Source of the DNA: Sulfitobacter sabulilitoris
GTDB lineage: Bacteria > Pseudomonadota > Alphaproteobacteria > Rhodobacterales > Rhodobacteraceae
Direction of reading: 5' to 3'
DNA length: 64,000 nt
Assembly (NCBI RefSeq): GCF_005887615.1
Contig: NZ_VANS01000002.1
Coordinates: forward strand, 620,001-684,000
Below the pieces are notes generated by a model. The model searched no databases and was not told the origin of the DNA. It was given only the letters and a program-made list of their open reading frames with translations. Position numbers and translations under genes: made by a program. Positions 36,998-45,648 of this stretch are shown here, one piece after another. Within the stretch, counting starts at the first letter, position 1; each line of letters starts with the position of its first letter.

Positions 36998-37627
36998 TCA
37001 GCGGACAGGGGTGAAAAGCGCGTCCGTCAGAGCGCAATCGCGCACGACGTCCTGCCCGCAGGGCACCGGCGCAAGGTCGCGCGACAGGCAGATGCGGGCC
37101 TCCTGGATGTGGCCCGCCTTGCAGGTGATCGTCACGCCGTCGGCTTCCATGTCGGGGTTCGCTTTCATGAAGGCTTCTTCGACCACCCGCGCGGGCAGGC
37201 GGACCGCTCGGTCGAGTTTGCGAAAGACCTCCGGGCGCAGCACGCTGTCATAGGCGGCGCGCGACAGGGCGAAGTACGCCTGTGCCGACAACCCGCTGCA
37301 CCGGCCGTGCTTTTTCCATTGATGCCAGGCCAGTCCGCTGGTGCCCATGATGTCGGCCATCGCTTCGGTCATGGTGCGCGACGGGCCGCGCTGCGATGTG
37401 GTGCAATAGCTGGGATAGCCGCGATGGTATTGCGGCCAGAGCCCGTGCAGTATCCAGCCGTGATCGTGCCGGGCGTCGCATTGCTCGGACCCGCGGGCGT
37501 CACCCTCGAGCGCGCACCAGTTGGGCGACCAGCTCAAGGATAGCACGTAATAGTCGAACGCGCCGGCGCGCTCGCCTTCGGCGGCCAGCGGCAGGGCCAT
37601 CATCAGCCAGATCACGAGGGTACGCAT
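36998..37627 (-). CDS. Ribonuclease T2 family protein
   Basis: A 209-residue exported RNase T2-type protein with a signal peptide ending about LAAEG. Active-site segment 1 is WILHGLWPQ with His61; segment 2 is WHQWKKHGRC with Lys106 and His107. In most RNase T2 proteins segment 2 reads HEW, whose Glu assists catalysis; here it is HQW. Six or more cysteines suggest disulfides. It would degrade RNA in the periplasm or outside. It is divergent from trcR. Confidence 0.92.
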   Translation of the reverse strand: MRTLVIWLMMALPLAAEGERAGAFDYYVLSLSWSPNWCALEGDARGSEQCDARHDHGWILHGLWPQYHRGYPSYCTTSQRGPSRTMTEAMADIMGTSGLAWHQWKKHGRCSGLSAQAYFALSRAAYDSVLRPEVFRKLDRAVRLPARVVEEAFMKANPDMEADGVTITCKAGHIQEARICLSRDLAPVPCGQDVVRDCALTDALFTPVR

Positions 37628-37755
37628 TGAGGGGCTTTCTTTATTCGCTGTGTCTTACTATATAGGCCCCAAGTTCCCCCACAATGGAAACCGTTCCGGC
37701 CACCGGGACAGCCACTTCAGGCGACGGGGAAGGTATGCTTAGAGGAGCGACAGAC

Positions 37756-38538
37756 ATGGCACTACCGATCATGGCCAAGGCGACAGCCGTCTGGCTGGTG
37801 GACAACACAACGATCAGTTTCAAGCAGATCGCCGATTTCGTCGGCATGCACGAACTGGAAGTGCAGGGCATTGCGGACGGCGATGTGGCGCAGGGGGTCA
37901 AGGGCTTTGATCCCATCGCCAACAACCAGTTGACGCAGGACGAAATCGACGCCGCGCAGGCCGATCCGGCGCACAAGCTGCAACTGAAATTCAACGCCGC
38001 CGCACAGGGCGAGCAAGCCCGCCGGGGCCCGCGCTATACACCTTTGTCAAAGCGTCAGGACCGGCCGGCGTCGATCCTGTGGCTGGTGAAATTCCACCCC
38101 GAACTGACCGATGGCCAGATCAGCAAGCTCGTCGGCACGACCAAGCCGACCATCCAGGCGATTCGCGAGCGGACACATTGGAACATCGCGAACATCCAGC
38201 CGATCGATCCGGTTGCCCTGGGTCTGTGCAAGCAGTCCGAACTGGACGCCGCGGTGCAAAAGGCCGCCGCCAAGAAGGCTGCCGATGCACCCGTGATGAG
38301 CGACGACGAGCGCCGCAAGCTGGTCAGCACCGAGCAGAGCCTTGGCATGGAGGCAGAGCCCCGGATGCCCACGGCGATCGAAGGTCTGGAGACTTTCACC
38401 CTGTCTGGTGACGACGCGCAGGACGACGAGGAAGAGACCGCCGACAAGGGCGACTACTCGGATGCCGACAGCTTCTTCAAGCTGCCCGAAGGCAACGGCG
38501 AGGATGAAGAGGACGACGACGACGCGCCCAGCCGCTGA
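37756..38538 (+). CDS. trcR: TrcR / DUF1013 cell-cycle transcriptional regulator
   Basis: A 260-residue DUF1013 protein, found almost only in alphaproteobacteria. The N-terminal part ALPIMAKATAVWLVDNTTIS and a second block PASILWLVKFHPELTDGQISKLVGTTKPTI (in pieces, about 115-145) resemble two helix-turn-helix units. The C-terminus is a long acidic tail (DDAQDDEEET through DEEDDDDAPSR). GAGGAG precedes the start at 37756. TrcR proteins associate with RNA polymerase and are cell-cycle linked in Sinorhizobium and Caulobacter. A terminator follows. Confidence 0.85.
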   Translation: MALPIMAKATAVWLVDNTTISFKQIADFVGMHELEVQGIADGDVAQGVKGFDPIANNQLTQDEIDAAQADPAHKLQLKFNAAAQGEQARRGPRYTPLSKRQDRPASILWLVKFHPELTDGQISKLVGTTKPTIQAIRERTHWNIANIQPIDPVALGLCKQSELDAAVQKAAAKKAADAPVMSDDERRKLVSTEQSLGMEAEPRMPTAIEGLETFTLSGDDAQDDEEETADKGDYSDADSFFKLPEGNGEDEEDDDDAPSR

Positions 38539-38567
38539 TATCGTCTTGGCCACGACCAGTCGTTTGA

Positions 38568-38603
38568 ACACCCGGTGCAGCGATGCGCCGGGTGTCATTG
38601 TTC
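38568..38603 (+). terminator. Terminator of trcR
   Basis: ACACCCGG (38568-38575) pairs with CCGGGTGT (38588-38595) around a 12-base loop, followed by CATTGTT. It lies 30 bases past the trcR stop. Confidence 0.7.
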
Positions 38604-38684
38604 CAGGCAGCCCGCGTCGCGCGAACGACCGCCATCAACCCCCCGAGGGATTGCCCCTGCCCCCAGTCGCGGCAGGCCGTTCGG

Positions 38685-39452
38685 TCAACCGGCGAGGTTC
38701 AGGGCGCGGTAGCGCGCCGCGAGATCGTTCATCGCCGCGGCATAGGACGCGGGCCCGAAGCTGATCCGCGAGACGCCGGCCTGCGTTGCTGCCCCGATCG
38801 TCAGATCGCCGGTCATCATCACGTTCACCGGCGTTTCGATGTCCCGGCACAAGGCGCCGATCAGGTCAGCATCGGTCAGCCCCGGTACAAAAAGACCATC
38901 CGCGCCCGCAGCGGCATAGGCGGCAGCCCGCGTTTTCGCTTCCTCGATCAATGCGGCGGGTTTGCCATCCGGACGGGCCTCAAGAAACAGGTCGGTCCGG
39001 GCATTGATGAAAAGCGGGACGCCCTCGCGGTCGGCGGCGTGACGCAATGCCGTGATCCGCGCCTCCTGGTCGGCCAGCGGGTAAAGACCCGATCCGCCGA
39101 TCACGCGGTCTTCGAAATTGATCCCGATGGCGCCCGCGCGGACAAGCTGGCGCAGATTGTCCTGGAGCTTGTCGGTATCCTCGGCATACCCGCCTTCGAA
39201 ATCGACACTGACGGGCAGATCGACGGCGGCTGCCATTCGACTGACGATGCCGAGCAGCAAGGCGAAGGGGATCGCCTGACCGTCCTCGAAGCCCTGCGCC
39301 GCGGCCACCGACCAGCTTGCCGTCGCGATGGCGGGCGCGCCGGCCCTGGCAATCGCTTCGGCGCCGCCTGCGTCCCAGACGTTGTAGAGGACCAGGGGAT
39401 CGCCGGGCCTGTGCAGAGCCCGGAAATCGCGGGCCTTTTCAATCTGGGTCAT
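38685..39452 (-). CDS. Isocitrate lyase/PEP mutase-family protein
   Basis: A 255-residue TIM-barrel protein of the isocitrate lyase/PEP mutase superfamily. Conserved parts are YNVWDAGGAEAIARAGAPAIATASWSVA (in pieces, near 24-50), the metal-site segment VSVDFEGGYAED and INARTDLFLEA. It lacks the KKCGH motif of isocitrate lyase, so C-C lyase or phosphonate-type activities are more likely; the substrate is unknown. The start at 39452 overlaps the end of ada by 14 bases, so it should be translated with ada. Confidence 0.88.
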   Translation of the reverse strand: MTQIEKARDFRALHRPGDPLVLYNVWDAGGAEAIARAGAPAIATASWSVAAAQGFEDGQAIPFALLLGIVSRMAAAVDLPVSVDFEGGYAEDTDKLQDNLRQLVRAGAIGINFEDRVIGGSGLYPLADQEARITALRHAADREGVPLFINARTDLFLEARPDGKPAALIEEAKTRAAAYAAAGADGLFVPGLTDADLIGALCRDIETPVNVMMTGDLTIGAATQAGVSRISFGPASYAAAMNDLAARYRALNLAG

Positions 39453-40530
39453 GGTGTCCATCCCTGGGGTCAGCCGCTTTGTACTGACGTTCGATTTCAA
39501 GCAGCCGCTGCTTGCGCCAGAGACCGCCGCCGTAGCCGGTCAATGCGCCATCCGCGCCGATCACCCGATGGCATGGAATGACCAGCGCGATCTGGTTGGC
39601 GCCGTTCGCCCGCGCCACGGCGCGGATGGCCGAGGGTCGGCCGATGCGCCGCGCGATGTCCGAATAGCTTTGAGTGGTGCCCGGAGAGATCCGCCGCAGT
39701 TCGGCCCAGACCTGTCGCGAAAAGGCGGTGCCCTGCAGCGCAAGCGGGGTTGCGAAGCTGGCCGATTGCCCCGCGAAAAAGGCGGCAAGCTCGGACCGGA
39801 TCATTTCCGTCGGGGAATGGGATCCGATGCCCAGATTGCCCTTGGCCTGTTGTGACAGGACGGCGATTTCGCGTGGCAGGGCCTTGCGGTCGATGAATTC
39901 CAGCAGATGCAGATGGGTGGCGCTGCTGATGGCGATCATGTCCCCCAGCGGCGTTTCGATCCAGTCGGCCAGCAACAGCGCCTGCGCCGTCAGGCTGCCC
40001 GGTGCGCGCCCCAGCAACTTGGCAAAAGCGGCGCGAAAGGCGCTGGGCGAAGCAAAGCCCGCATCGATCTGTGCCTCGATCACCTTGGCGCCCTGCGACA
40101 GCGCCGTGAACCCTTCGCGCAGGCGACGCTGACGCGCCATGTCGAGAAAGGTCATTCCGAAATGACGCTTGAAGCTTCGCCGCACCGTGGAGGGATCGAG
40201 GGTCATTCGCGCGATGTCCGTTTCGGTCCAGCGGTGCTCCGGTCTGGCCTCCAACGCGGCAAGCAGCCTGGCGATCACGGGGTCCGCCTGCGCGATCGGC
40301 TGCAGGGGGTGGCACCGCTTGCAGGCGCGAAATCCGGCGGAGATGCAGTCGCCGACGGATGGGTAGAAGCGGCAGTTTTCGGATTTCGGTTTGCGCGCCG
40401 GGCAGGTCAGGCGACAGAACACGCCGGTCGAGGAAACGCCGACATAGGCCTGCCCGTCATAGCGTGCATCACGGTCGAGAAGCGCACGGTAAAGCGTGGT
40501 GTGGTCAGGGAGATCAAAAAGCATGACCAT
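39439..40530 (-). CDS. ada: Bifunctional Ada: methyl-DNA repair and transcriptional regulator
   Basis: A 363-residue Ada of full length. The N-terminal zinc/methyl-phosphotriester domain has Cys39, Cys43, Cys70 and Cys73 (GVFCRLTC and ACKRCH). An AraC-type helix-turn-helix follows (about 83-180), and the C-terminal O6-methylguanine methyltransferase carries the acceptor Cys320 in IPCHRV. It repairs alkylated DNA and activates alkylation-response genes. The adjoining PEP-mutase-like gene is translationally coupled, an unusual partner. Confidence 0.96.
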   Translation of the reverse strand: MVMLFDLPDHTTLYRALLDRDARYDGQAYVGVSSTGVFCRLTCPARKPKSENCRFYPSVGDCISAGFRACKRCHPLQPIAQADPVIARLLAALEARPEHRWTETDIARMTLDPSTVRRSFKRHFGMTFLDMARQRRLREGFTALSQGAKVIEAQIDAGFASPSAFRAAFAKLLGRAPGSLTAQALLLADWIETPLGDMIAISSATHLHLLEFIDRKALPREIAVLSQQAKGNLGIGSHSPTEMIRSELAAFFAGQSASFATPLALQGTAFSRQVWAELRRISPGTTQSYSDIARRIGRPSAIRAVARANGANQIALVIPCHRVIGADGALTGYGGGLWRKQRLLEIERQYKAADPRDGHHDPD

Positions 40531-40698
40531 TGATAGCCGATTACGTATCGCGGTGCCGCCGGAAATCGGGCGCGTATTTCAAATAGGCGGAATTTCTTGC
40601 AGACCTCTGACCGCCCGGCGAGGGGCGCGGATAATTCGATTCATCCACGCCGTTCGCTTTCAAGGAGACTCGTTACGGGTGCCGCGCGACCGAGCGGT

Positions 40699-41292
40699 TC
40701 AGAGCGCTTTACGGGCCCGCATGGCGGCGGTGATCGTTCCGTCATCGAGATAGTCCAGCTCGCCCCCGATGGGGACGCCCTGAGCGAGGGAGGTCAGGCG
40801 GGCCCGCCCCTCCAGTTGGTCGGCGATGTAATGCGCCGTCGTTTGCCCGTCGATCGTCGCGTTGAGCGCGAGGATCACTTCGTCGATCCCCTCGGAGGCC
40901 ACGCGGTCGACCAGACGGGGAATGCGCAGGTCTTCGGGGCCCACTGCATCCAGCGCGGACAGCGTCCCGCCCAGGACGTGGTAGCGCCCCTTGAACACGC
41001 CCGATCGTTCCATCGCCCACAGATCCGCCACGTCCTCGACCACGCAAAGTTCGCCATTGGCGCGTTTTTCCGACGTGCAGATATCGCAGATATCGGTGGT
41101 GCCCACGTTGCCGCAGTTGAGGCATTCGCGGGCCGTGGCGGCCACGATCTGCATGACATCGGCCAAAGGCGTGAGCAGCAGGCTGCGCTTGCGGATGAGG
41201 TGCAAGACCGCGCGCCGCGCCGATCTGGGGCCAAGGCCCGGAAGCTTGGCCATCAGCTCGATCAGGGCGTCGATGTCCCTGGTGCTGCTCAC
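40699..41292 (-). CDS. recR: Recombination protein RecR
   Basis: A 197-residue RecR. The helix-hairpin-helix [17 protein letters not shown] is at about 17-33, the zinc finger has Cys57, Cys60, Cys69 and Cys72, and the Toprim domain follows ([17 protein letters not shown] onward). With RecO it loads RecA at gaps. It is third in dnaX-ybaB-recR on the minus strand, the usual bacterial order, with a 76-base gap after ybaB that contains a GCCTCCGGCGG element. Confidence 0.97.
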   Translation of the reverse strand: MSSTRDIDALIELMAKLPGLGPRSARRAVLHLIRKRSLLLTPLADVMQIVAATARECLNCGNVGTTDICDICTSEKRANGELCVVEDVADLWAMERSGVFKGRYHVLGGTLSALDAVGPEDLRIPRLVDRVASEGIDEVILALNATIDGQTTAHYIADQLEGRARLTSLAQGVPIGGELDYLDDGTITAAMRARKAL

Positions 41293-41327
41293 GACGCTGG
41301 CCGGTGGCGCAGGGCGCGCCGAAAGAG

Positions 41328-41367
41328 AAATATGCCTCCGGCGGCGGTATTTATGTCCATTTGGAAG
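41328..41367. repeat. GCCTCCGGCGG element, copy 5 (palindromic form)
   Basis: GCCTCCGGCGGCGG is flanked by AAATAT on the left and GTATTTA on the right, so on both strands a GC core is followed by TATTT. It lies between ybaB and recR, unlike the other copies, which follow the last gene of a unit or sit before a new start. Confidence 0.65.
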
Positions 41368-41368
41368 G

Positions 41369-41713
41369 TCAGAACGGCAGCTTCATGTCGGCGGGCAGAC
41401 CCATGCCTTCGGTCAGTTTCGACATTTCCTTTTGCGCGCGTTCGGTGGCCTTGCCCTGGGCGTCCTTGATCGCGGCGAGGATCAGGTCCTCGACGACTTC
41501 CTTGTCGTCGCCGTTGAAGATCGAGGGGTCGATGTCGAGCGACTTCAGCTCGCCCTTGGCGGTGCAGGTCGCCTTGACCAGTCCCGCGCCGGCTTCGCCT
41601 TCGACCATGATGCTGTGCATGTCTTCCTGCAACTGGGCCATCTTGCCCTGCATTTCCTGCGCGGCCTTCATCATCTTGCCCATGTCACCCATGGCTCCTA
41701 GTCCTTTGAGCAT
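41369..41713 (-). CDS. ybaB: YbaB/EbfC family nucleoid-associated protein
   Basis: A 114-residue YbaB/EbfC protein. It starts [19 protein letters not shown], and has the central [20 protein letters not shown] segment. These small dimeric proteins bind DNA and are nearly always encoded between dnaX and recR, as here. Methionine-rich helices at both ends are usual for the family. Confidence 0.95.
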   Translation of the reverse strand: MLKGLGAMGDMGKMMKAAQEMQGKMAQLQEDMHSIMVEGEAGAGLVKATCTAKGELKSLDIDPSIFNGDDKEVVEDLILAAIKDAQGKATERAQKEMSKLTEGMGLPADMKLPF

Positions 41714-41784
41714 CTGTCTCTCCTGTTGGTTTGGCTACGTCTTTATATGTGGGCCTGATCCCTGTCGGGCAAGAGCCGCTGCGC

Positions 41785-43548
41785 TCAGTTGTCCTCGAAG
41801 GGATCCCATTCGTCTTCGACTTCCGGCAGGGCCTCCTCGACGGCTGCGGCGGCGATCTGGTCGGGGGTGCGGATGGCCGTTATGCGGGCGTTGGGAAACT
41901 GGGTGAGCACTGCCTGCATCAGCGGGTGACCGGTTGCTTCCGCCTCAAGCGCGTATTGCTTGGCGTTCCGGACCTCGTCGATGGTCTTGCCGCCGCCGGA
42001 ACCGACCACGGTCACGGCCCAGCGGTTGCCGGTCCACATCTGCAACTGTTGTCCGAGGCGTTGCGCGAGATCACGGGGCGCGCGATCGGTGGGTTCGAAT
42101 TCGATGCGGCCCGGCCGGTACGAGACAAGCCGGACATCGGTTTCGACATCCGCCAGCAGTTTCCCGTTGCGATTGATGCGGATCAGTTCGACCACATGTT
42201 CGAACGTCGGAAAGCGCGCCAGCGCGGCGTCGGCGTCTATGGCAAGGGCCGCGGAGGGACCGCCCGAACCGCCGGAGACGGCGCCGGTGTCGCGCCGATA
42301 CTGTGTCGGTGCCGGGGCGGTGGTCTGTGCCGCGGCGCCGGTGCCACCCGCCTGGCCGCCACCGGGGGGTGCGGGCGGCGGGGTCTGGCCGTTGAGCTTG
42401 CGCACCAGTTCTTCGGGGGAGGGGAGATCCGCGACATGCGTCAGCCGGATGATCGCCATCTCGGCGGCCATCATCGCGTTCGGGGCGCTTGCGACCTCAT
42501 CCAGCGCCTTCAGGAGCATCTGCCACAGGCGCGTCAGCACGCGCATCGGAAGGGTTTCGGCCATCTGCAGTCCGCGGGCGCGTTCGTCCGGCGATACGGT
42601 GGGGTCCTCGGCGGCTTCGGGCGTGATCTTGACCACAGAGACCCAGTGGGTGATTTCCGCCAGATCGCGCAGCACCGCCATGGGGTCGGCGCCGTCGGCA
42701 TACTGCCCGCTGAGTTCGGTCAGGGCACCCGCCGCGTCGCCGCGCAGGATCATGTCGAACAGATCGAGCACGCGGCCCCGGTCGGCCAGCCCCAGCATTG
42801 CGCGGACCTGCGCCGCGGTGGTTTCACCCGCACCGTGGCTGATCGCCTGATCCAGGAGCGATGTCGCGTCACGCGCCGACCCTTCGGCGGCGCGGGTGAT
42901 GAGCGCCATTGCGTCCTCGGCGATGTCGGCCTGCTCTGCGGTGGCGATCTTTTTCAGCAGCGCGATCATCACTTCCGGTTCGATCCGGCGGAGGTCGAAT
43001 CGCTGGCAGCGCGACAGCACCGTGACCGGCACCTTGCGGATCTCGGTCGTGGCAAAGATGAACTTTACATGCGCGGGGGGCTCTTCCAGTGTTTTCAAAA
43101 GCGCGTTGAAGGCCGAGGTGCTGAGCATGTGCACCTCGTCGATGATGTAGATCTTGTACCGGGCGCTGGCCGCGCGGTAATGCACGCTGTCGATGATCTC
43201 GCGGATGTCGCCCACGCCGGTCCGCGAGGCCGCGTCCATCTCCATGACATCGACATGGCGGCCTTCCATGATGGCGACGCAGTGTTCGCATTGACCGCAG
43301 GGGTTTGTCGTGGGCCCGCCCGTACCATCCGGCCCGATGCAATTCATGCCCTTAGCGATGATCCGGGCCGTGGTGGTTTTGCCGGTGCCGCGGATGCCCG
43401 TCATGATGAAGGCCTGCGCGATGCGGTCGGCGGCAAATGCGTTCTTGAGGGTGCGCACCATTGCGTCCTGGCCCACCAGATCGGCAAAGGTTTCAGGCCG
43501 GTATTTGCGGGCCAGAACCTGATAGGCGGTTTGCGGGGCGTCGGTCAT
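41785..43548 (-). CDS. dnaX: DNA polymerase III subunit gamma/tau
   Basis: A 587-residue DnaX. The AAA+ module has Walker A GIRGTGKTTTARI near 46-58, the zinc site (CGQCEHC), Walker B DEVHML and the SRC motif LSRCQRFDLRR. A Pro/Gly/Ala-rich linker at about 375-415 joins the C-terminal tau-like domain. It is the motor of the clamp loader. No clear slippery sequence for a shortened gamma product was seen. It leads the dnaX-ybaB-recR unit. Confidence 0.96.
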   Translation of the reverse strand: MTDAPQTAYQVLARKYRPETFADLVGQDAMVRTLKNAFAADRIAQAFIMTGIRGTGKTTTARIIAKGMNCIGPDGTGGPTTNPCGQCEHCVAIMEGRHVDVMEMDAASRTGVGDIREIIDSVHYRAASARYKIYIIDEVHMLSTSAFNALLKTLEEPPAHVKFIFATTEIRKVPVTVLSRCQRFDLRRIEPEVMIALLKKIATAEQADIAEDAMALITRAAEGSARDATSLLDQAISHGAGETTAAQVRAMLGLADRGRVLDLFDMILRGDAAGALTELSGQYADGADPMAVLRDLAEITHWVSVVKITPEAAEDPTVSPDERARGLQMAETLPMRVLTRLWQMLLKALDEVASAPNAMMAAEMAIIRLTHVADLPSPEELVRKLNGQTPPPAPPGGGQAGGTGAAAQTTAPAPTQYRRDTGAVSGGSGGPSAALAIDADAALARFPTFEHVVELIRINRNGKLLADVETDVRLVSYRPGRIEFEPTDRAPRDLAQRLGQQLQMWTGNRWAVTVVGSGGGKTIDEVRNAKQYALEAEATGHPLMQAVLTQFPNARITAIRTPDQIAAAAVEEALPEVEDEWDPFEDN

Positions 43549-43617
43549 GGGCAGCCTTGTTCAGGGGGGATTCGCGAGGGTCGCGGCCAAACTATGACGC
43601 CCGCGCGCCAAGGTCCA

Positions 43618-43921
43618 CTAGAGCCACCAAAGAATGGCCCCGGTCGCCAATGCCGCGTGCGACAGAACGATGCTCGCCAGGGTCACGTGTCGGGTGGGTC
43701 GAGCCTTGGCCTCGTGCTGGTTGAGGCGGTCCACAGTGGCCCAGGCCTGTCTGCGCGCGGCCCGGAAGATCAGCAACGCCGCCATGACGAGGATTTCCGC
43801 GCCCCCCGATCCAGGCCATTCCGGTGCGGATCCACCCGGCAAAGGTCCGCTCGTTGGCGAGTAAGCGGCGGTCGTTGGCCCGGTCCGTGCGATCTTTGGC
43901 CAGTTCGGTGCCGTTTGTCAT
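43618..43921 (-). pseudogene. DUF202 membrane protein, frameshifted and shortened
   Basis: Two minus-strand frames carry one protein. The first (43921 downward) has the DUF202 start TELAKDRTDRANDRRLLANE then RTFAGWIRTGMAW. The second (to 43618) has the hydrophobic end ILVMAALLIFRAARRQ and ALATGAILWWL. A six-C run at 43802-43807 lies at the junction; one base less would join them. Even joined, the product (about 100 residues) lacks the segment between the first helix and the rest that family members have. It may be decaying, or the run may be a sequencing error. DnaX lies upstream on the same strand's other side. Confidence 0.7.
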
Positions 43922-43984
43922 GTCCCTATTGTGGTTCGGAAACTTTCGCTGGCAATATGGAATGACCAGGTCAGGAGGAAAACC

Positions 43985-44827
43985 ATGCGGCTCAAGGGTA
44001 TTCGGCGCAGTCGGAATGTCGAGGTGCGGCGCGGATCCGGCGGCGGGCGCGGGCGCGCGGGCGGGTTGGGCCTGGTCGGGGTTCTGGCGGTTCTGGCGAT
44101 CGGATATTTCACCGGAATCGACGTGACGCCGCTGCTGACTGGCGGCGGAGGCGGCGCCCCGGTGCAGAGCCGGCCGGTGTCAGCGCAGGACGATGGCGCG
44201 ACGCAATTCGTCAGCCAGGTTCTGGCCACGACCGAGGACGTCTGGGCGCAGGTGTTCGAACAACAGTTGGGCGGCCCCTACACGCCACCGCAACTGGTGG
44301 TGTTTTCCGGCGTCACGCGCAGTGCCTGTGGCGGTGCGTCGGGGGCGACGGGGCCGTTTTACTGTCCGGCGGATCAAAAGGCCTATCTGGATACAGAATT
44401 TTTCGACCTGCTGGCGCAGCGCATGGGCGCGGGCGGCGATTTTGCCGCGGCCTACGTGATCGCGCATGAGGTCGCGCATCACGTGCAGAACCAGATCGGC
44501 GTTCTGGGGCAGGTCAACGAGGCGCGCCAAGGTGCCAGCAGGACCGAGGCCAATGCCCTGACGGTACGGCTGGAACTGATGGCCGATTGCCTTTCGGGGA
44601 TCTGGGCCATGAACGTGAAGGGGTTGATGGAGCGGGGCGATCTGGAAGAGGCGCTGAACGCGGCGCGCAAGATCGGTGACGACTACCTGCAACGGCAGGC
44701 CGGTCAGGTGCCGCAGCCGCATACCTTTACCCACGGCACGTCAGAGCAGCGCGCGCGCTGGTTCAGGCAGGGGTTCGACACCGGCGACGTGCGCCAATGC
44801 GATACCTTCGCCGCGCGCACCCTGTAG
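43985..44827 (+). CDS. ypfJ: YpfJ-type neutral zinc metallopeptidase
   Basis: A 280-residue protein of the YpfJ/KPN_02809 family. A basic Gly/Arg-rich N-terminus is followed by one membrane helix (about residues 27-44, GLGLVGVLAVLAIGYFTG), then a large domain outside the cytoplasm with zinc motif HEVAHH near 160 and conserved ELMADCLSGIW. The start at 43985 follows GGAGG. The family is predicted to be a protease but its substrates are unknown. It converges with the TetR gene, leaving only five bases. Confidence 0.93.
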   Translation: MRLKGIRRSRNVEVRRGSGGGRGRAGGLGLVGVLAVLAIGYFTGIDVTPLLTGGGGGAPVQSRPVSAQDDGATQFVSQVLATTEDVWAQVFEQQLGGPYTPPQLVVFSGVTRSACGGASGATGPFYCPADQKAYLDTEFFDLLAQRMGAGGDFAAAYVIAHEVAHHVQNQIGVLGQVNEARQGASRTEANALTVRLELMADCLSGIWAMNVKGLMERGDLEEALNAARKIGDDYLQRQAGQVPQPHTFTHGTSEQRARWFRQGFDTGDVRQCDTFAARTL

Positions 44828-44832
44828 CGAGA

Positions 44833-45405
44833 TCAGGCTTCGGCGATGAGATCGGGCAGCGCCCGCAGTACGTCCGAGGACCGGCGCGCGCGGGCCAGAA
44901 GCCAGCCGCCCTGGATCAGAACGAACAGGTGTCGCGCCTGGTGGTCGGCGATGTCCGGAGCAAGGCCGAAACGGTCGGCGTGATCGTGCACTTCGGCGAT
45001 CCACCCGTCATAGAGCCGCTGGGCACAGGCGCGGAAATCGGCGTTGTCGGGCCCCTCGAACAGCGTCGCTGCTATTGGGCAGCCATCCCATTTGCCGGAC
45101 AGGTCAAAGAGCTTGGCAAGCTTGTGACACAGTGTGGTTGCGCCCGATTTGAACGTCGGCGCATCGGCGAAGCTGACGGCGATCAGGCGCAGCATTTCAT
45201 CCGAGGCCCATGTGGCGGCGGCCAGGGCCAGGTCGGACTTGCCGTTCGGAAAATGATGATAGAGCGATCCCTTGGGCGCCTTTGCATCCGCCAGCAGGTC
45301 GTTCAGCCCGACGCCATGATATCCGCGCGTCCGAAACAACGTCGCCGCCGAGCGGATCAAACGGTCCTTGGTCGAAAGCGCGAGCGAAGGGGAGCGGGTG
45401 TTCAT
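44833..45405 (-). CDS. TetR-family regulator (YxaF/LmrA-like)
   Basis: A 190-residue TetR protein. The helix-turn-helix (about residues 12-58) includes RGYHGVGLNDLLADAKAPKG and SLYHHFPNGKSDLALAA, the hallmark of the YxaF/LmrA subgroup. The ligand domain follows and has three cysteines. Members respond to flavonoids, quinones or drugs. A palindrome 19 bases before the start is a likely self-operator. The regulated target may be only this gene or the region with SRP RNA behind it. Confidence 0.92.
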   Translation of the reverse strand: MNTRSPSLALSTKDRLIRSAATLFRTRGYHGVGLNDLLADAKAPKGSLYHHFPNGKSDLALAAATWASDEMLRLIAVSFADAPTFKSGATTLCHKLAKLFDLSGKWDGCPIAATLFEGPDNADFRACAQRLYDGWIAEVHDHADRFGLAPDIADHQARHLFVLIQGGWLLARARRSSDVLRALPDLIAEA

Positions 45406-45423
45406 CGCGGCATTCTGGCAGAG

Positions 45424-45441
45424 CTGGACCGGACGGTCCAG
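45424..45441. promoter_or_regulatory. Palindrome, likely TetR operator
   Basis: CTGGACC and GGTCCAG form 7-bp arms around GGAC, 19 bases before the TetR start. The GACC...GGTC core is like the operator type of the LmrA/YxaF group. Role inferred from place and symmetry. Confidence 0.6.
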
Positions 45442-45501
45442 TCACACCATCCGGGCGGTGCCGGACCGCATCAGGGCCCGACAGAAGAGGGGGAGGGGAG
45501 G

Positions 45502-45599
45502 GTGAGAGGCTGGACAACGACCCAAGCGGGGCTCGTTACGGCTGCTTCCTTCCGGATCTGACCGGGTTGGCGAGGCGCCTGCCCGCGCCAACCTCTCAT
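45502..45599 (-). ncRNA. ffs: Signal recognition particle 4.5S RNA
   Basis: The minus strand carries the conserved SRP RNA tip: GGTCAGATCCGGAAGGAAGC and AGCC shortly after. Closing arms GAGAGG and CCTCTC pair at the two ends (45592-45597 with 45504-45509), giving about 98 bases. It binds Ffh and directs inner-membrane protein targeting. Its promoter is at 45605-45633. Confidence 0.95.
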
Positions 45600-45604
45600 G
45601 GCTG

Positions 45605-45633
45605 CATATAGGCAAGGCGCGCGCCCGGTGCAA
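45605..45633 (-). promoter_or_regulatory. Sigma-70 promoter for ffs
   Basis: On the minus strand TTGCAC (45628-45633) and TATATG (45605-45610) are 17 bases apart, and the predicted start falls within two bases of the SRP RNA 5' end. Confidence 0.75.
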
Positions 45634-45648
45634 GCCCCGCGGCAGACA

